The notes: generated by a model from the sequence alone, not told the origin. 64,000 nt of DNA from Lachnoclostridium sp. UBA5890 (GCA_002431395.1 DJEU01000032.1:186001-250000); one strand, 5' to 3'. Positions 17,395 through 26,978 are shown, counted from the stretch's first letter. Program-made: numbers and translations.

Positions 17395-18285
17395 TTAATT
17401 AAAACGTTTCTTTTTAATTCTTTGAATGGTAATAAATACAAACAAAAATGCGACGCTGATATAGTAAACCAAAGCACTTACATCAAAAATACCATACGTA
17501 AAATTCTGATAACGGTCTGTAATAGAAATCTGACTAAGTACATTACCAATCAAACCATCAAAACTCTCTGTCTTTAAAAGAAACAGAATAACCAAAGCAG
17601 CTTCTGCCAGCACACCAATGATTCCGGCCAGCCAGCCATTGTGGATCCAATAATACAGTCCTACGGAAAGAACCAGAATAAGGACAGCAAGGAACCAAAA
17701 TACAAACGTATGTCCGGAAGGAAGTAAACCGGCAAGGCTTGTCATAAGATACGTAAAGATCATGATGACGCCCGATGCTACTGCCGCGATCACCTGACTC
17801 TCCGTCAGTGAAGAGATAAACATACCAATCGCGATATACGCAGCTCCCAAAAGGAAGAAACCTAATATGCTTCCGTATGCGATGGCAAAATCAACGGCCT
17901 CTGTCCCCGTCGCTACCTGTTTTACAAGTCCGGACAAGATCAATGGATACAGACATACAACAAGCATTGCGATGCCAAACAAAGTAATCAGTGCCAGATA
18001 TTTTCCGAGAATGATCTTTGTGATCGATACCGGAGACGTATACAGCAGCTGATCCGTCTTCTGACGGTTTTCCTCAGCGACAATACGCATCGTAAGAACC
18101 GGCACCAAAAGCAGGATAAAGAACAATTCTACACCACTGAATACCGGCGAAAAATCCGTATAACCATTCATCAGATTGTATACCATAAAATACAAACCAA
18201 CCAAAATCAGAAAGAAGGCAATAAATACCCATCCGATCACAGAGGTAAAATAGGATTTTAACTCCTTTTTATAAACTGCAAGCAT
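17395..18285 (-). CDS. GldF-like ABC-2 permease
   Basis: 296 aa from the ATG with AAGGAGG upstream; a longer reading frame starts 12 codons earlier inside the ATPase gene. Six to seven hydrophobic segments are present. The N terminus MLAVYKKELKSYFTSVIGW and the MRIVAEENRQKTDQLLYTSPVS segment are typical of GldF/NosY-family ABC-2 permeases. It begins 1 nt after the ATPase stop codon, so the two are translationally linked. It provides the membrane channel of the four-gene transporter. Confidence 0.88.
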   Translation of the reverse strand: MLAVYKKELKSYFTSVIGWVFIAFFLILVGLYFMVYNLMNGYTDFSPVFSGVELFFILLLVPVLTMRIVAEENRQKTDQLLYTSPVSITKIILGKYLALITLFGIAMLVVCLYPLILSGLVKQVATGTEAVDFAIAYGSILGFFLLGAAYIAIGMFISSLTESQVIAAVASGVIMIFTYLMTSLAGLLPSGHTFVFWFLAVLILVLSVGLYYWIHNGWLAGIIGVLAEAALVILFLLKTESFDGLIGNVLSQISITDRYQNFTYGIFDVSALVYYISVAFLFVFITIQRIKKKRFN

Positions 18286-18286
18286 G

Positions 18287-19378
18287 TTATTTTTCCTCCT
18301 TTTCTTCCACCTGCTCCGCACGCTCTTCTGTGTTTTCCGTTTCTTTTTCTGCTACTTCTTTTTCCACAGTTTCTTCTCGCTTTGCAAGTTTTTGTCTCAT
18401 TTTTTTCTTTTCTTCTTTACTCATTTTTCCGCCATACTGTTTCGTACCATCTCCGGTCAGACGAAGGAATACTTCTTCCAGGGTCGGTACTTTATGATTC
18501 AGTTCAAGGATCGGACATTTTGCGTCTGCCAGTTTATAGAACAAGGCCTCGCGGATGTCATCCTCGATCGAAGTGGATAATTCCACCTGATAAACTTCTT
18601 TCGTATCCGTACCAAGAATCTTTGATTCAATGACTTCTTCAAAGGAATCAATGATACTCTTGATGAGATCTTTATTTCCTTTTACTGTCAATGTCAGGTC
18701 ATTGGTCTGTGCAATGTGACTGGAAATATTTTCTGGTTTATCGTACAAGATCAACTGTCCCTGATTGATAATAATAATCTGGTTACATACCGCACTTACT
18801 TCCTGCATAATATGGGAACTCAGGAGAATCGTATGATTTTTGCTCAGTTCCGTGATCAGGTTACGGATCTCTATGATCTGCTTCGGATCCAGTCCCACGG
18901 TAGGCTCATCCAGGATCAGAATCTCCGGATCTCCAAGCATTGCGCCGGCAAGTCCTACACGCTGTTTGTATCCTTTGGACAGATGCTTGATCAATCGTTC
19001 CGATACATCCAGGATCTTCGTAGATTTCATAACATAACGAAGTTTTTTATCTTTTTCGGAAGCTTTCACTTTTTTCAGATCTGCTACAAAGTTAAGATAT
19101 TCTCTTACTTTCATATCCGGATATACAGGAGGCTGCTCCGGAAGATATCCGATGCACGCTTTTGCCTTTTCCGGGTCGTCATAGATATCATACCCATTTA
19201 CTTTTACTGTTCCACTTGTTGCAGATATATACCCGGTAATAATATTCATGGTCGTCGATTTACCTGCACCATTTGGTCCCAGGAAACCTACAATCTGCCC
19301 TTTGTCTACCGTAAAGCTCAAATTATCAACGACATTCCGGTCGCCGTACCGCTTTACCAAATTTGTTACTTCAATCAA
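18287..19378 (-). CDS. GldA-like ABC ATP-binding protein with charged tail
   Basis: 363 aa. The nucleotide-binding domain (1-225) has Walker A GPNGAGKST, signature LSKGYKQRVG, Walker B ILILDEPTVGLD and H-loop SSH. Residues 225-310 form the extension common to GldA/CcmA-like ATPases. The last 50 residues are an unusual run of Lys and Glu (KKKMRQKLAKREETVEKEV and on), probably a coiled coil absent from most relatives. The start codon is TTG, with GGAGG 8 nt upstream; no ATG is suitably placed. First gene of the operon. Confidence 0.88.
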   Translation of the reverse strand: MIEVTNLVKRYGDRNVVDNLSFTVDKGQIVGFLGPNGAGKSTTMNIITGYISATSGTVKVNGYDIYDDPEKAKACIGYLPEQPPVYPDMKVREYLNFVADLKKVKASEKDKKLRYVMKSTKILDVSERLIKHLSKGYKQRVGLAGAMLGDPEILILDEPTVGLDPKQIIEIRNLITELSKNHTILLSSHIMQEVSAVCNQIIIINQGQLILYDKPENISSHIAQTNDLTLTVKGNKDLIKSIIDSFEEVIESKILGTDTKEVYQVELSTSIEDDIREALFYKLADAKCPILELNHKVPTLEEVFLRLTGDGTKQYGGKMSKEEKKKMRQKLAKREETVEKEVAEKETENTEERAEQVEEKEEK

Positions 19379-19456
19379 AACCTTAACCTCCTTAAATCGG
19401 ATTTATCATCACGCAGACTGTCCCCAGCCTGACTTTCTTATTGTACTATCTTTATG

Positions 19457-20008
19457 TTACCAAAATGTGAACGATTGCAAAACGTGCATCACTTTTTGCC
19501 CCACCGCCGCCTGCACGGCACAGCCAAGCAGAATCAGAACAAAAAAGCCCGCCGTGATCGCCGTTTTGTACTTTCTTTTCTTCTCCAGACATCCATAAAA
19601 AAAGATCACATACGCCGGCACCAGAAGAAACATATGCGGAATCCCCATTGCCACACAGCTGAAAAAGCCACGGACTCCCATGCTGTGGCAGAAAATAGTC
19701 ATAAAAAATCCGGCCTTTGCCCCCTCCCAGACAACAAATGCCCGAAATACATTTTTGTTCCAGCGTGTATTGCCGGCTAAAAAAATGATAAACGCCACTT
19801 TTCCGCGCTTCCACAGCGAATACAGAAAATTGGAAAGAAATGGGGATTCCTCCTGCATCCAGTTCTTGATATTCTGCCACAATTCCTCATACAGATCTGC
19901 TGCCGCATCTTTACACAAAAAATAGAGAATGCCGCCACTAAAAAAACCGGTCAGGAAAAACAAAACTGCCTTTCTTTTCCGGTCTTTTATAAATTCAAAC
20001 AACGCCAT
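19457..20008 (-). CDS. SpoIIM-like membrane protein
   Basis: 183 aa with about five hydrophobic segments. The GIPHMFLLVPAYVIF stretch near residue 125 matches the conserved PHGIxExPA motif of the SpoIIM/DUF95 family, though Met replaces Gly and Leu replaces Glu. SpoIIM is part of the DMP peptidoglycan-hydrolase complex that drives engulfment during sporulation. The neighbouring NudF-like gene supports the call, since nudF and spoIIM are also close together in Bacillus. AGGGAGG precedes the ATG. The sequence is diverged, so a non-sporulation DUF95 protein is possible. Confidence 0.65.
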   Translation of the reverse strand: MALFEFIKDRKRKAVLFFLTGFFSGGILYFLCKDAAADLYEELWQNIKNWMQEESPFLSNFLYSLWKRGKVAFIIFLAGNTRWNKNVFRAFVVWEGAKAGFFMTIFCHSMGVRGFFSCVAMGIPHMFLLVPAYVIFFYGCLEKKRKYKTAITAGFFVLILLGCAVQAAVGQKVMHVLQSFTFW

Positions 20009-20074
20009 ACGCCGCCTCCCTTTGCCTGTCCTTTATAACATCCTATGACAGGAAAAGGAAAATTAGTACCGTAA

Positions 20075-20611
20075 TTACTGTCTCTGTTTTGTCTGATATG
20101 CCATTACTGCGGCGATTGTCTTGGAATCCGTGATCTTTCCTGAAAAAATCATATCATTGAGTTCCTCAAAGGTATATCTGCGAATATCCACAAATTCATC
20201 TTCATCCAAATGCTGTCTGCTCGGAATCAGATCTTTTGCCACATAAACCGCAATCTTTTCACTCGTATATGCAGCGGCCGTATGAATATCCACCAGATGT
20301 TCCAGACTTCCTGCGCGGAATCCGGTCTCTTCCTCCAGCTCTCTTGCCGCACACACCGCAAAATCTTCTTCCACGCTGTCGCGTCCCCCCGCCGGAATCT
20401 CGATCATAATATCATCAATCGCACCCCGGTACTGCGTCACCGTAAGCACTTTTCCCTCGTCATCGATCGGAAGCACCGCCGAAGCCCCCTTGTGCTCGAT
20501 GTGATCCCAGGAAACTTCATGTCCCGCCGGAGTCCGCAGCTTCAATTTATAAAAATCTATGATCGTACCATGATACACAAGATCTTTTCCTAAAATCTCA
20601 AATTTCTCCAT
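20075..20611 (-). CDS. nudF: NUDIX hydrolase, ADP-ribose pyrophosphatase-like
   Basis: 178 aa, the usual length. The complete Nudix box GX5EX7REXXEEXG is present near residues 76-98 (ending RELEEETGF). The upstream TVTQYRGAIDDIMIEIPAG segment is typical of ADP-ribose pyrophosphatases, which split ADP-ribose into AMP and ribose 5-phosphate. GGAG lies 5 nt before the ATG. It lies between pepD and the SpoIIM-like gene on the same strand. Substrate specificity cannot be proved from motifs alone. Confidence 0.88.
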   Translation of the reverse strand: MEKFEILGKDLVYHGTIIDFYKLKLRTPAGHEVSWDHIEHKGASAVLPIDDEGKVLTVTQYRGAIDDIMIEIPAGGRDSVEEDFAVCAARELEEETGFRAGSLEHLVDIHTAAAYTSEKIAVYVAKDLIPSRQHLDEDEFVDIRRYTFEELNDMIFSGKITDSKTIAAVMAYQTKQRQ

Positions 20612-20640
20612 AGTTTCTCCAATCCGAAGATATTGCTCTC

Positions 20641-22095
20641 CTATACTAATTCTGCCAATGCTGCCAGCACATCCAGCAGATAATCATAGTTCCGTTTTGC
20701 CGATGAGATGGAAAGTTTTTCCTTCACCGTATGAATGTCCTGAATCTCCGGTCCCATCGAAACAATGTCAAGATTTGGCAGTTTCTGCAGCAGGATTCCG
20801 CATTCCAGTCCGGCATGAATGCCCTCGACGCGCGGACTTTCCTCAAACCGCTTTTCGTAGCAGGACGTCATCACTTCTCGAAGCACGGAATCCTCTTTGT
20901 AATCCCAAGCCGGATATTCTCCACGCACAACGACTTCTGCCTTTGTCTCTCCGACAAAAATATGGGAAGCAAGCGCTTCGATCTGTGAAATCATGTAATC
21001 TTTGTAAGTTTCTTTCTGGCTTCGCACAGAGTAAGCCAGATGAATCTTTCCAAGTTCTGTCTTTACGATACCAAGATTCAGCGAACTTTCGACCATTCCC
21101 GGTACCTGCGCACTCATTACCTGCACCCCCGTGATCGTGAGGTTCAGATAATCCAAAAGCTGTTTTGTGAAAGCATTGGAAAATACTTCCATTTCTTTTT
21201 TCTCTCCCGGAACGATCTCGATCGAAAGATTCGGCTCTGCTGCCACAAATTCCTGACATAACTGCTCTTTTCTCTGCTGCAGACGGTCGCACAGTACAGA
21301 CACATCTCCGGTGCAGAGAATCGTTGCAAAAGCTTTTCCGGTAATGACATTGTCCTTGTCTCCACCGGTTATTGTCTGCAGATAAATCTCTTCCTGCACT
21401 CCCTGCAGCAAGCGTCCCATAAGGATCGAAGCATTGGCAGGGTGTTTGGCGATCTCGGTCCCCGAATGCCCGCCGCAAAGTCCGGAAAGACATATTTCTG
21501 CCGGCGTACCCTTTTGTTTTTCAAGTGTTCCTTCCAGAAAAACATCGACACTGGCTCCTCCGGCGCAGCTGACAAGAAGAACTCCTTCTTCTTCGTTATC
21601 AATATTGATCAGATAATCGGCTTTCAGATCCGACGCATCCAATACCGACGCGCCTTCCATTCCGACTTCCTCATCTACCGTGATCACGGCTTCCAATGCC
21701 GGATGTGTCAGCGTATCATCTGCAAAAACAGCAAGAATGTACGCCAGTGCAATTCCATCATCGCCGCCAAGTGTCGTTTTTTCTGCTTCCAGCCAGTCTC
21801 CGTGAATCTGAAGATTCAATCCTTCCGTTTCAAAATCGTGGGAATCGTCTTCGCAGACACAAACCATATCCATATGTCCCTGCATCATAACAGTCTTTCC
21901 CGAACGGCAGTCCGCAGAAGCCGGTTTCCAGAAAATAACATTTCCACATTCTTCCCGGCGATAGGCTATTCCGCGTTCTTTTGCAAACTGTACCAGATAA
22001 TCGCTGATTTTCTCATTGTAGTAGGAACCCCTTGGTACCTTTGAAATTTCCTCAAAATAGTGAAAAATAGTTTTATAGTCAATCTGCTCTAACAT
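20641..22095 (-). CDS. pepD: Aminoacyl-histidine dipeptidase, M20C family
   Basis: 484 aa from the ATG with CAGGAGG upstream; an earlier in-frame ATG lacks such a site. Zinc ligands of the M20 family are visible: GHMDMVC near residue 75, LGGDDGIALAY near 110 and DEEVGMEGA near 140. The dimerisation-domain segment CGGHSGTEI lies near 205 and GLECG near 430. The enzyme hydrolyses Xaa-His and other dipeptides in the cytoplasm. The gap to the NUDIX gene is 29 nt. Confidence 0.92.
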   Translation of the reverse strand: MLEQIDYKTIFHYFEEISKVPRGSYYNEKISDYLVQFAKERGIAYRREECGNVIFWKPASADCRSGKTVMMQGHMDMVCVCEDDSHDFETEGLNLQIHGDWLEAEKTTLGGDDGIALAYILAVFADDTLTHPALEAVITVDEEVGMEGASVLDASDLKADYLINIDNEEEGVLLVSCAGGASVDVFLEGTLEKQKGTPAEICLSGLCGGHSGTEIAKHPANASILMGRLLQGVQEEIYLQTITGGDKDNVITGKAFATILCTGDVSVLCDRLQQRKEQLCQEFVAAEPNLSIEIVPGEKKEMEVFSNAFTKQLLDYLNLTITGVQVMSAQVPGMVESSLNLGIVKTELGKIHLAYSVRSQKETYKDYMISQIEALASHIFVGETKAEVVVRGEYPAWDYKEDSVLREVMTSCYEKRFEESPRVEGIHAGLECGILLQKLPNLDIVSMGPEIQDIHTVKEKLSISSAKRNYDYLLDVLAALAELV

Positions 22096-22145
22096 ATAGC
22101 CTCCTGAATTGGTTCTGAAACTATTCATTGTTACTGAATCGTTTC

Positions 22146-23510
22146 CTAGTTTTTAAAGCTGTGTATTGGCGCCGGTATTCTTCCCGGACGGTTGACAAAG
22201 TCATCACAGCCAAATGTATTGACCGGCATAATCGGTGCATAACCAAGAAGCCCGCCAAATTCTGCCGTATCTCCGACTTTCTTGCCCTGCACCGGAATGA
22301 CACGGACCGCTGTCGTTTTCTGGTTTACCATACCGATTGCCATCTCGTCGGCGATAATTCCGGCGATGGTCGTCTCCTTTGTATCTCCCGGAATTGCGAT
22401 CATGTCAAGTCCTACAGAACATACGCAAGTCATCGCTTCCAGTTTTTCCAAAGTCAAGGCACCATCATTGACGGCATCGATCATTCCCTGGTCTTCGCTG
22501 ACAGGGATAAACGCACCACTTAAACCGCCGACATACGAAGATGCCATAACACCGCCCTTTTTCACCTGGTCATTTAACATGGCAAGAGCCGCCGTCGTTC
22601 CCGGTGCGCCCGCACGCTCGAGTCCAAGTGCTTCAAAAATCTCTGCAATACTGTCGCCAACTGCCGGAGTCGGAGCCAAAGAAAGGTCAATGATACCAAA
22701 TGGCACATTCAGACGTTTCGAAGCTTCATAAGCCACCAGCTGTCCGACACGAGTAATCTTAAATGCTGTCTTTTTGATTGTCTCACATACTTTTCCAAAA
22801 TCTTTCTCTTTTACGCTCTCAAGCGCTGTTTTTACTACACCGGGACCGCTGACACCGACATTGATGATTGCGTCGCCTTCCGTAACACCATGGAACGCAC
22901 CTGCCATAAATGGGTTATCATCCGGTGCATTACAAAAAACAACCAGTTTGGCACAGCCAAGAGAATCCTGATCTGCTGTCAGTTTTGCGGTGTCTTTTAC
23001 AATTTTTCCCATCAATCGGATGGCATCCATGTCCAGTCCTGTCTTAGTAGAACCGACATTGACAGAACTGCACACACGCTCGGTACAGGCAAGTGCCTCC
23101 GGAATAGAGCGGATGAGATACTCATCGGCCTTTGTCATTTTCTTTGACACGAGTGCGGTATAACCACCGATAAAGTTTACCCCTACCGTCTTTGCTGCGC
23201 GGTCAAGAGCTTTGGCGATCTGTACAAAATCCTCCGGACTCTTGCAGGCCGATCCACCGATCAACGCAGCCGGTGTGATGGAAATTCGTTTGTTTACAAT
23301 CGGAATACCATATTCCATACTGATCTCTTCGCCAACTTTGACAAGATCTTTTGCCATCGTCGTGATCTTATTGTAAATATTATCGCATACTTTGTTCAGG
23401 TCACTGTCAATGCAGTCCAACAGGCTGATACCCATGGTAATGGTACGCACGTCCAGATTTTCCTTTTCGATCATATCATTTGTTTCAATTACTTCATGTA
23501 TATTAATCAC
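22146..23510 (-). CDS. PFL family protein (UPF0210/DUF711)
   Basis: 454 aa, full length for the UPF0210 family. The family is conserved next to a small ACT-domain protein, as here (14-nt gap). Recognisable segments include IGGYTALVSKKMT and GGLSGAFIPVSEDQGM. No reaction is established; relatives have been linked to one-carbon or formate-related metabolism because some carry a ZTP riboswitch. No such riboswitch is seen here. The start codon is GTG with GGAGG 9 nt upstream. Confidence 0.9.
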   Translation of the reverse strand: MINIHEVIETNDMIEKENLDVRTITMGISLLDCIDSDLNKVCDNIYNKITTMAKDLVKVGEEISMEYGIPIVNKRISITPAALIGGSACKSPEDFVQIAKALDRAAKTVGVNFIGGYTALVSKKMTKADEYLIRSIPEALACTERVCSSVNVGSTKTGLDMDAIRLMGKIVKDTAKLTADQDSLGCAKLVVFCNAPDDNPFMAGAFHGVTEGDAIINVGVSGPGVVKTALESVKEKDFGKVCETIKKTAFKITRVGQLVAYEASKRLNVPFGIIDLSLAPTPAVGDSIAEIFEALGLERAGAPGTTAALAMLNDQVKKGGVMASSYVGGLSGAFIPVSEDQGMIDAVNDGALTLEKLEAMTCVCSVGLDMIAIPGDTKETTIAGIIADEMAIGMVNQKTTAVRVIPVQGKKVGDTAEFGGLLGYAPIMPVNTFGCDDFVNRPGRIPAPIHSFKN

Positions 23511-23524
23511 AGTGTTTGTCCTCC

Positions 23525-23797
23525 TTAGATGCGGTGCATTTTGTCAAAAATTTCCTCTCGCTGTACGCGGATGATACAATGGATCTCTTCGCCCATTTTC
23601 TCAAGTTCTTCTGAAATTTCAGCAAAACTTCCTGTCGCATCTTCCATATTTACGATCATCATCATGTTAAAATACCCATCCACGATTGTCTGGGAAATGT
23701 CCAGGATGTTAATTGTCTTTTCTGAAAGATAAGTACATACTTTTGCAATGATTCCTACGCTGTCTTTTCCTACTACCGTAATAATTGTCTTCTTCAT
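23525..23797 (-). CDS. ACT domain protein (UPF0237)
   Basis: 90 aa. The ATG at 23797 was chosen because GGAG lies 7 nt upstream; a start four codons earlier overlaps that site. It contains one ACT fold (ITVVGKDSVGIIAKVCTYL) followed by a second half resembling a regulatory ACT module. Such proteins bind amino acids or formyl-pathway ligands and occur beside PFL proteins. It is probably the first gene of the ACT-PFL pair and may regulate the PFL protein. Confidence 0.88.
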   Translation of the reverse strand: MKKTIITVVGKDSVGIIAKVCTYLSEKTINILDISQTIVDGYFNMMMIVNMEDATGSFAEISEELEKMGEEIHCIIRVQREEIFDKMHRI

Positions 23798-23825
23798 AAT
23801 ATTCTCCATTTCTTATTGTAATCTA

Positions 23826-24635
23826 TTAACCTTGCACCAAAATCGGTGGAGTGGGTTCATTTCTACGTGCAACTTCCAATACAAAATCTTTTCCCGGCAC
23901 CATGCCTTCTTCTTGCGTTAATTCGTATTTTACCGTCTCATAAGCCAGTTCCGGATAATTGTTGTCCTGGCTCAGATGCCCCAGTAAAACATGACGCAGT
24001 TTATGTGCCATCAGCTGTTTCAAAAGCCTTCCGCAGGCATCGTTGGAAAGATGCCCTTTTTTGCCCAATATGCGCATTTTCAGCGAATACGGATAACTGC
24101 CAACCTGCAGCATATTGATATCGTGATTTGCCTCCAAAAGCATGCCGTCGCAATCCTGCAGATGGGAGATCGTATAATCCGTATATTCTCCCATATCGGT
24201 AGCCACTGCCAGTTTCTTGCCTTCGGCCCGCATCGTATATCCTACCGGATCGGCGGCATCGTGGGAAATCGAAAACGGCGTCACCTCCATGCCGGCGACA
24301 TGTACGGATTCATCCGGCCGTACACAGTGAAACAGATCCGTGTCCACTTTTCCGCATTTCCCGGTTTCCCGTATGTATTGTATCGTGCCCTCTGTCGCAT
24401 AAATGGGTATCGCATATTTTCGTGCAATAGGGCCGAGCCCGCTGATATGATCGGCATGTTCGTGTGTGATGAAGATAGCTTCTACCTGATCAAGCGACAA
24501 CTGTCTCTGCGCCAGCCCCTCTTCGATTCTTTTCTTACTGATTCCGGCATCCAGTAAAATACCGGTATTGTCTGCCGACGTTCCCGCGAAAATACTGTTT
24601 CCGCTGCTCCCGCTGGCGATACTGTACAATTCCAT
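23826..24635 (-). CDS. MBL-fold metallohydrolase, WalJ/YycJ-like
   Basis: 269 aa. The metallo-beta-lactamase motif HEHADH lies at residues 57-62, a further metal ligand region is EANHDI near 167, and GHLSQDNN near 217. The N-terminal SIASGSSGNSIF is typical of the YycJ (WalJ) subfamily, a cytoplasmic exonuclease-like hydrolase linked to DNA repair and cell-wall coordination. There is no walRK gene nearby, so only the family is certain. AGGAG lies upstream of the ATG, and the gene follows the FtsA-like gene by 19 nt. Confidence 0.85.
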   Translation of the reverse strand: MELYSIASGSSGNSIFAGTSADNTGILLDAGISKKRIEEGLAQRQLSLDQVEAIFITHEHADHISGLGPIARKYAIPIYATEGTIQYIRETGKCGKVDTDLFHCVRPDESVHVAGMEVTPFSISHDAADPVGYTMRAEGKKLAVATDMGEYTDYTISHLQDCDGMLLEANHDINMLQVGSYPYSLKMRILGKKGHLSNDACGRLLKQLMAHKLRHVLLGHLSQDNNYPELAYETVKYELTQEEGMVPGKDFVLEVARRNEPTPPILVQG

Positions 24636-24654
24636 CCTGGTCTCTCCTATCGCG

Positions 24655-26898
24655 TTACTTTTCCCAATACAGATCTACCCGGTCTCCTTCACGAAGCGGC
24701 ATGGTAAAATCAATGACATCCATTCCATTCAGCCGGGAAACCATCCGTTTTCCTCCCGGTTTTGTCAGATCGATCGGATATACATCAAACAGATCTACAA
24801 ATACCGGCTTTGCCTTCTCCGGCAAAAGTGTCGGCGTGCCATTGATCTCGACTTTGATCCTCGTCGGCTCTGCCTGCATAACGGGTGTCTCTGCCACAGC
24901 CGGCTCCGGCTTTTCTTCCTGCAAAACCGCATTTTGCACGCTCGCAGGTTCTTCCTGCGTCGCATGATTTTTTGTCATAAATGGTAGATCTGCTGCCCAG
25001 GAAGGCAAAGGTTTCGGCGGAGCCAATAACGGATCCTCGGCCGGTTCCTCTGCTTCTTTCTGCGCCTCTTTTACAAGATCTTCCACTACGGCAGATACCG
25101 GTGCCTTTTTCGGCGGTTCCAATGGTTTCGGTGGTTTTGGCGGTCGCTTGATCTGCGGTACCGGTTCCACCTCATCGCCATCTGCCACCCGGTGGGTACA
25201 CGTCGTATCTTCACCATTCAGCAAAATATCATCCCGTTCGGGTATGTTTTTATATTCAAACAATTCGGCGATCCGGCATGTCTCATCCACCGAAATCTGG
25301 TCGCCTTCACGAACCACATACCGGCCATCCTGCGGCTTTCCATTAACATACACTTTGACCGGATATTCCAGTTTTTCGCCAAAAAAGAGAACATTTATCT
25401 TCTTCTGGCACTCCTTGATGCGGCCAAGTGTCAGGTGCGCCCGCTCGCCCTTTGTCGCAGGCTTGATACGCACCTGGTCTTCTTCCTGCAGCAGCTGGTT
25501 CAGATTCGTCTCTTTTCCATTTACTGCCACTTCCGCCGCTTCCCCAAGATATCCCTTGGCTTCGCGCTCTTCTCCATTGAGTTTATAATGCACACTGTCC
25601 CCTCGCGAAGGAAACAGGCTGTCCTGTGAAAATCCGGCATGAATACAGGCATCCAAAACCGTTGCTTTTCCATTATCGTATATTTTCACGCGTTCTTCAT
25701 TTACTTTTACATAAATAAAACTGCTCTTCTGCTCATAATATTCCAAACAGATTCCAATCGGTGTCACAAGAGTGGAATCTTTTTTCACATTCGTTGCGCT
25801 AAAATCAATCTGCTGCAACACTTCGGCTCCGCGGATCGCTACGCGGTTTTCCGGCAGATTCAACTTAGCTGCCAGTTTTTCCGTAAAGCCCGGCATTTTT
25901 CCGCCGCCTCCGACGACAAATACCGCACTGACCGGACTATTGCCATTTAATTCGATGATCTTCTGTGCGACATTGCTCACGATCGAATCAATCGCCTGCG
26001 CAGCCACTTCATGAATCTCTTCCTGCGAAACCTTGATCGTTTCGCCCATAATATCTTTAAAAGTTACCATTTTTTTTCTGTCAGCGGCTTTTTTCGCTTT
26101 CTCAGCCGTCTCAAAGTCAGTCAGATACCGCTTTGCGATTGCTTCCGTGATCTCGTCTCCCGCCAATGGCATCATGCCAAAAGCAATGACGCTTCCTTCT
26201 TTTACGACAGAAATATCGGACGTACCGGCGCCTACATCGACCAATGCAATATTCAAAAGGCGGAAGCGCTCCGGAATCGCCACATTGATCGCCGCAATCG
26301 GCTCCAATGTCAGACTTGCCACGTGCAGTCCGGCATCTTCGACCGCCTGATACAGTCCGTCTACAACTTCATCCGGCAAAAATGTTGCAATCATCTCCAC
26401 ACCGATGGACAAAGCCATATGTTTTTCGATCATTTCCATCGGATATCCATTCAGATAATATTTTACCGGCGAATATCCGACGCAGTAAAAATGTTTGTCT
26501 TTATGGTCATTCTGCTGGCGAATGCGGTCATATGCCTTTTCTACCGCCACGCTGTCAAGCGAATGAATATGTTCTTTTGTGACCCGGGTCTCCGACTGCA
26601 TTTCGTGTTCCACATACACTGTCTCTGTCTTTAACACACGTCCGGCAGCTGCAATACTGACGTTCGTCAGTTTCTGCCCGATTTCCTCCTCCAATTGCTT
26701 TTTCACACTGGCGATCTCATCTGCCACCGTGGCAATATCGTGAATCTGTCCATCGATCACGGCACGCGTCGTATGTTCCAGAGATTTTTGTGTCACAACA
26801 ACAAAACGGTCCGTCCCGGTACGATAACCGACGGTTCCAACAATGCTTCTTGTACCAATATCTAAGCCAAATACATAATCCTCTCTGCTGTTGTTCAT
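24655..26898 (-). CDS. FtsA-like actin-fold protein with beta-grasp C-terminal extension
   Basis: 747 aa. Residues 1-380 are an FtsA/PilM-type actin-fold ATPase: FGLDIGTRSIVGTVG phosphate loop, an SHS2 insertion (residues 80-160), VDVGAGTSDISVV and VFVVGGGGKMPGF. FtsA is normally about 420 aa. The extra 360 aa hold at least three segments that read like beta-grasp/SLBB modules (VKIYDNGKATVLDACIHAG, VKVYVNGKPQDGRYVVREGD, VEINGTPTLLP), with a Pro/Lys-rich linker (RPPKPPKPLEPPKK) before the last. The C terminus lacks the amphipathic FtsA membrane helix. It is not in an ftsZ cluster. Its role is unknown, perhaps a cytoskeletal or envelope-assembly scaffold. The start was chosen on GAGG spacing. 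Confidence 0.8.
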   Translation of the reverse strand: MNNSREDYVFGLDIGTRSIVGTVGYRTGTDRFVVVTQKSLEHTTRAVIDGQIHDIATVADEIASVKKQLEEEIGQKLTNVSIAAAGRVLKTETVYVEHEMQSETRVTKEHIHSLDSVAVEKAYDRIRQQNDHKDKHFYCVGYSPVKYYLNGYPMEMIEKHMALSIGVEMIATFLPDEVVDGLYQAVEDAGLHVASLTLEPIAAINVAIPERFRLLNIALVDVGAGTSDISVVKEGSVIAFGMMPLAGDEITEAIAKRYLTDFETAEKAKKAADRKKMVTFKDIMGETIKVSQEEIHEVAAQAIDSIVSNVAQKIIELNGNSPVSAVFVVGGGGKMPGFTEKLAAKLNLPENRVAIRGAEVLQQIDFSATNVKKDSTLVTPIGICLEYYEQKSSFIYVKVNEERVKIYDNGKATVLDACIHAGFSQDSLFPSRGDSVHYKLNGEEREAKGYLGEAAEVAVNGKETNLNQLLQEEDQVRIKPATKGERAHLTLGRIKECQKKINVLFFGEKLEYPVKVYVNGKPQDGRYVVREGDQISVDETCRIAELFEYKNIPERDDILLNGEDTTCTHRVADGDEVEPVPQIKRPPKPPKPLEPPKKAPVSAVVEDLVKEAQKEAEEPAEDPLLAPPKPLPSWAADLPFMTKNHATQEEPASVQNAVLQEEKPEPAVAETPVMQAEPTRIKVEINGTPTLLPEKAKPVFVDLFDVYPIDLTKPGGKRMVSRLNGMDVIDFTMPLREGDRVDLYWEK

Positions 26899-26949
26899 AG
26901 TCATCCCTCATTTATTTCATACTGCCCGTGGTTTTCTCCACTTCATTCT

Positions 26950-26978
26950 AGTATATCACAACTGTTCTCTATTTTCCA
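26950..26978 (-). promoter_or_regulatory. Probable promoter of the FtsA-like gene
   Basis: -35 TGGAAA (26973-26978), 17-nt spacer, -10 TATACT (26950-26955) on the minus strand, just inside and after the coaE stop codon. Confidence 0.4.

Noticed and set aside
20009..20074. CCTGTC/GACAGG hairpin after the NUDIX gene
   Set aside because: Only 6 bp with a long loop and no T-run.
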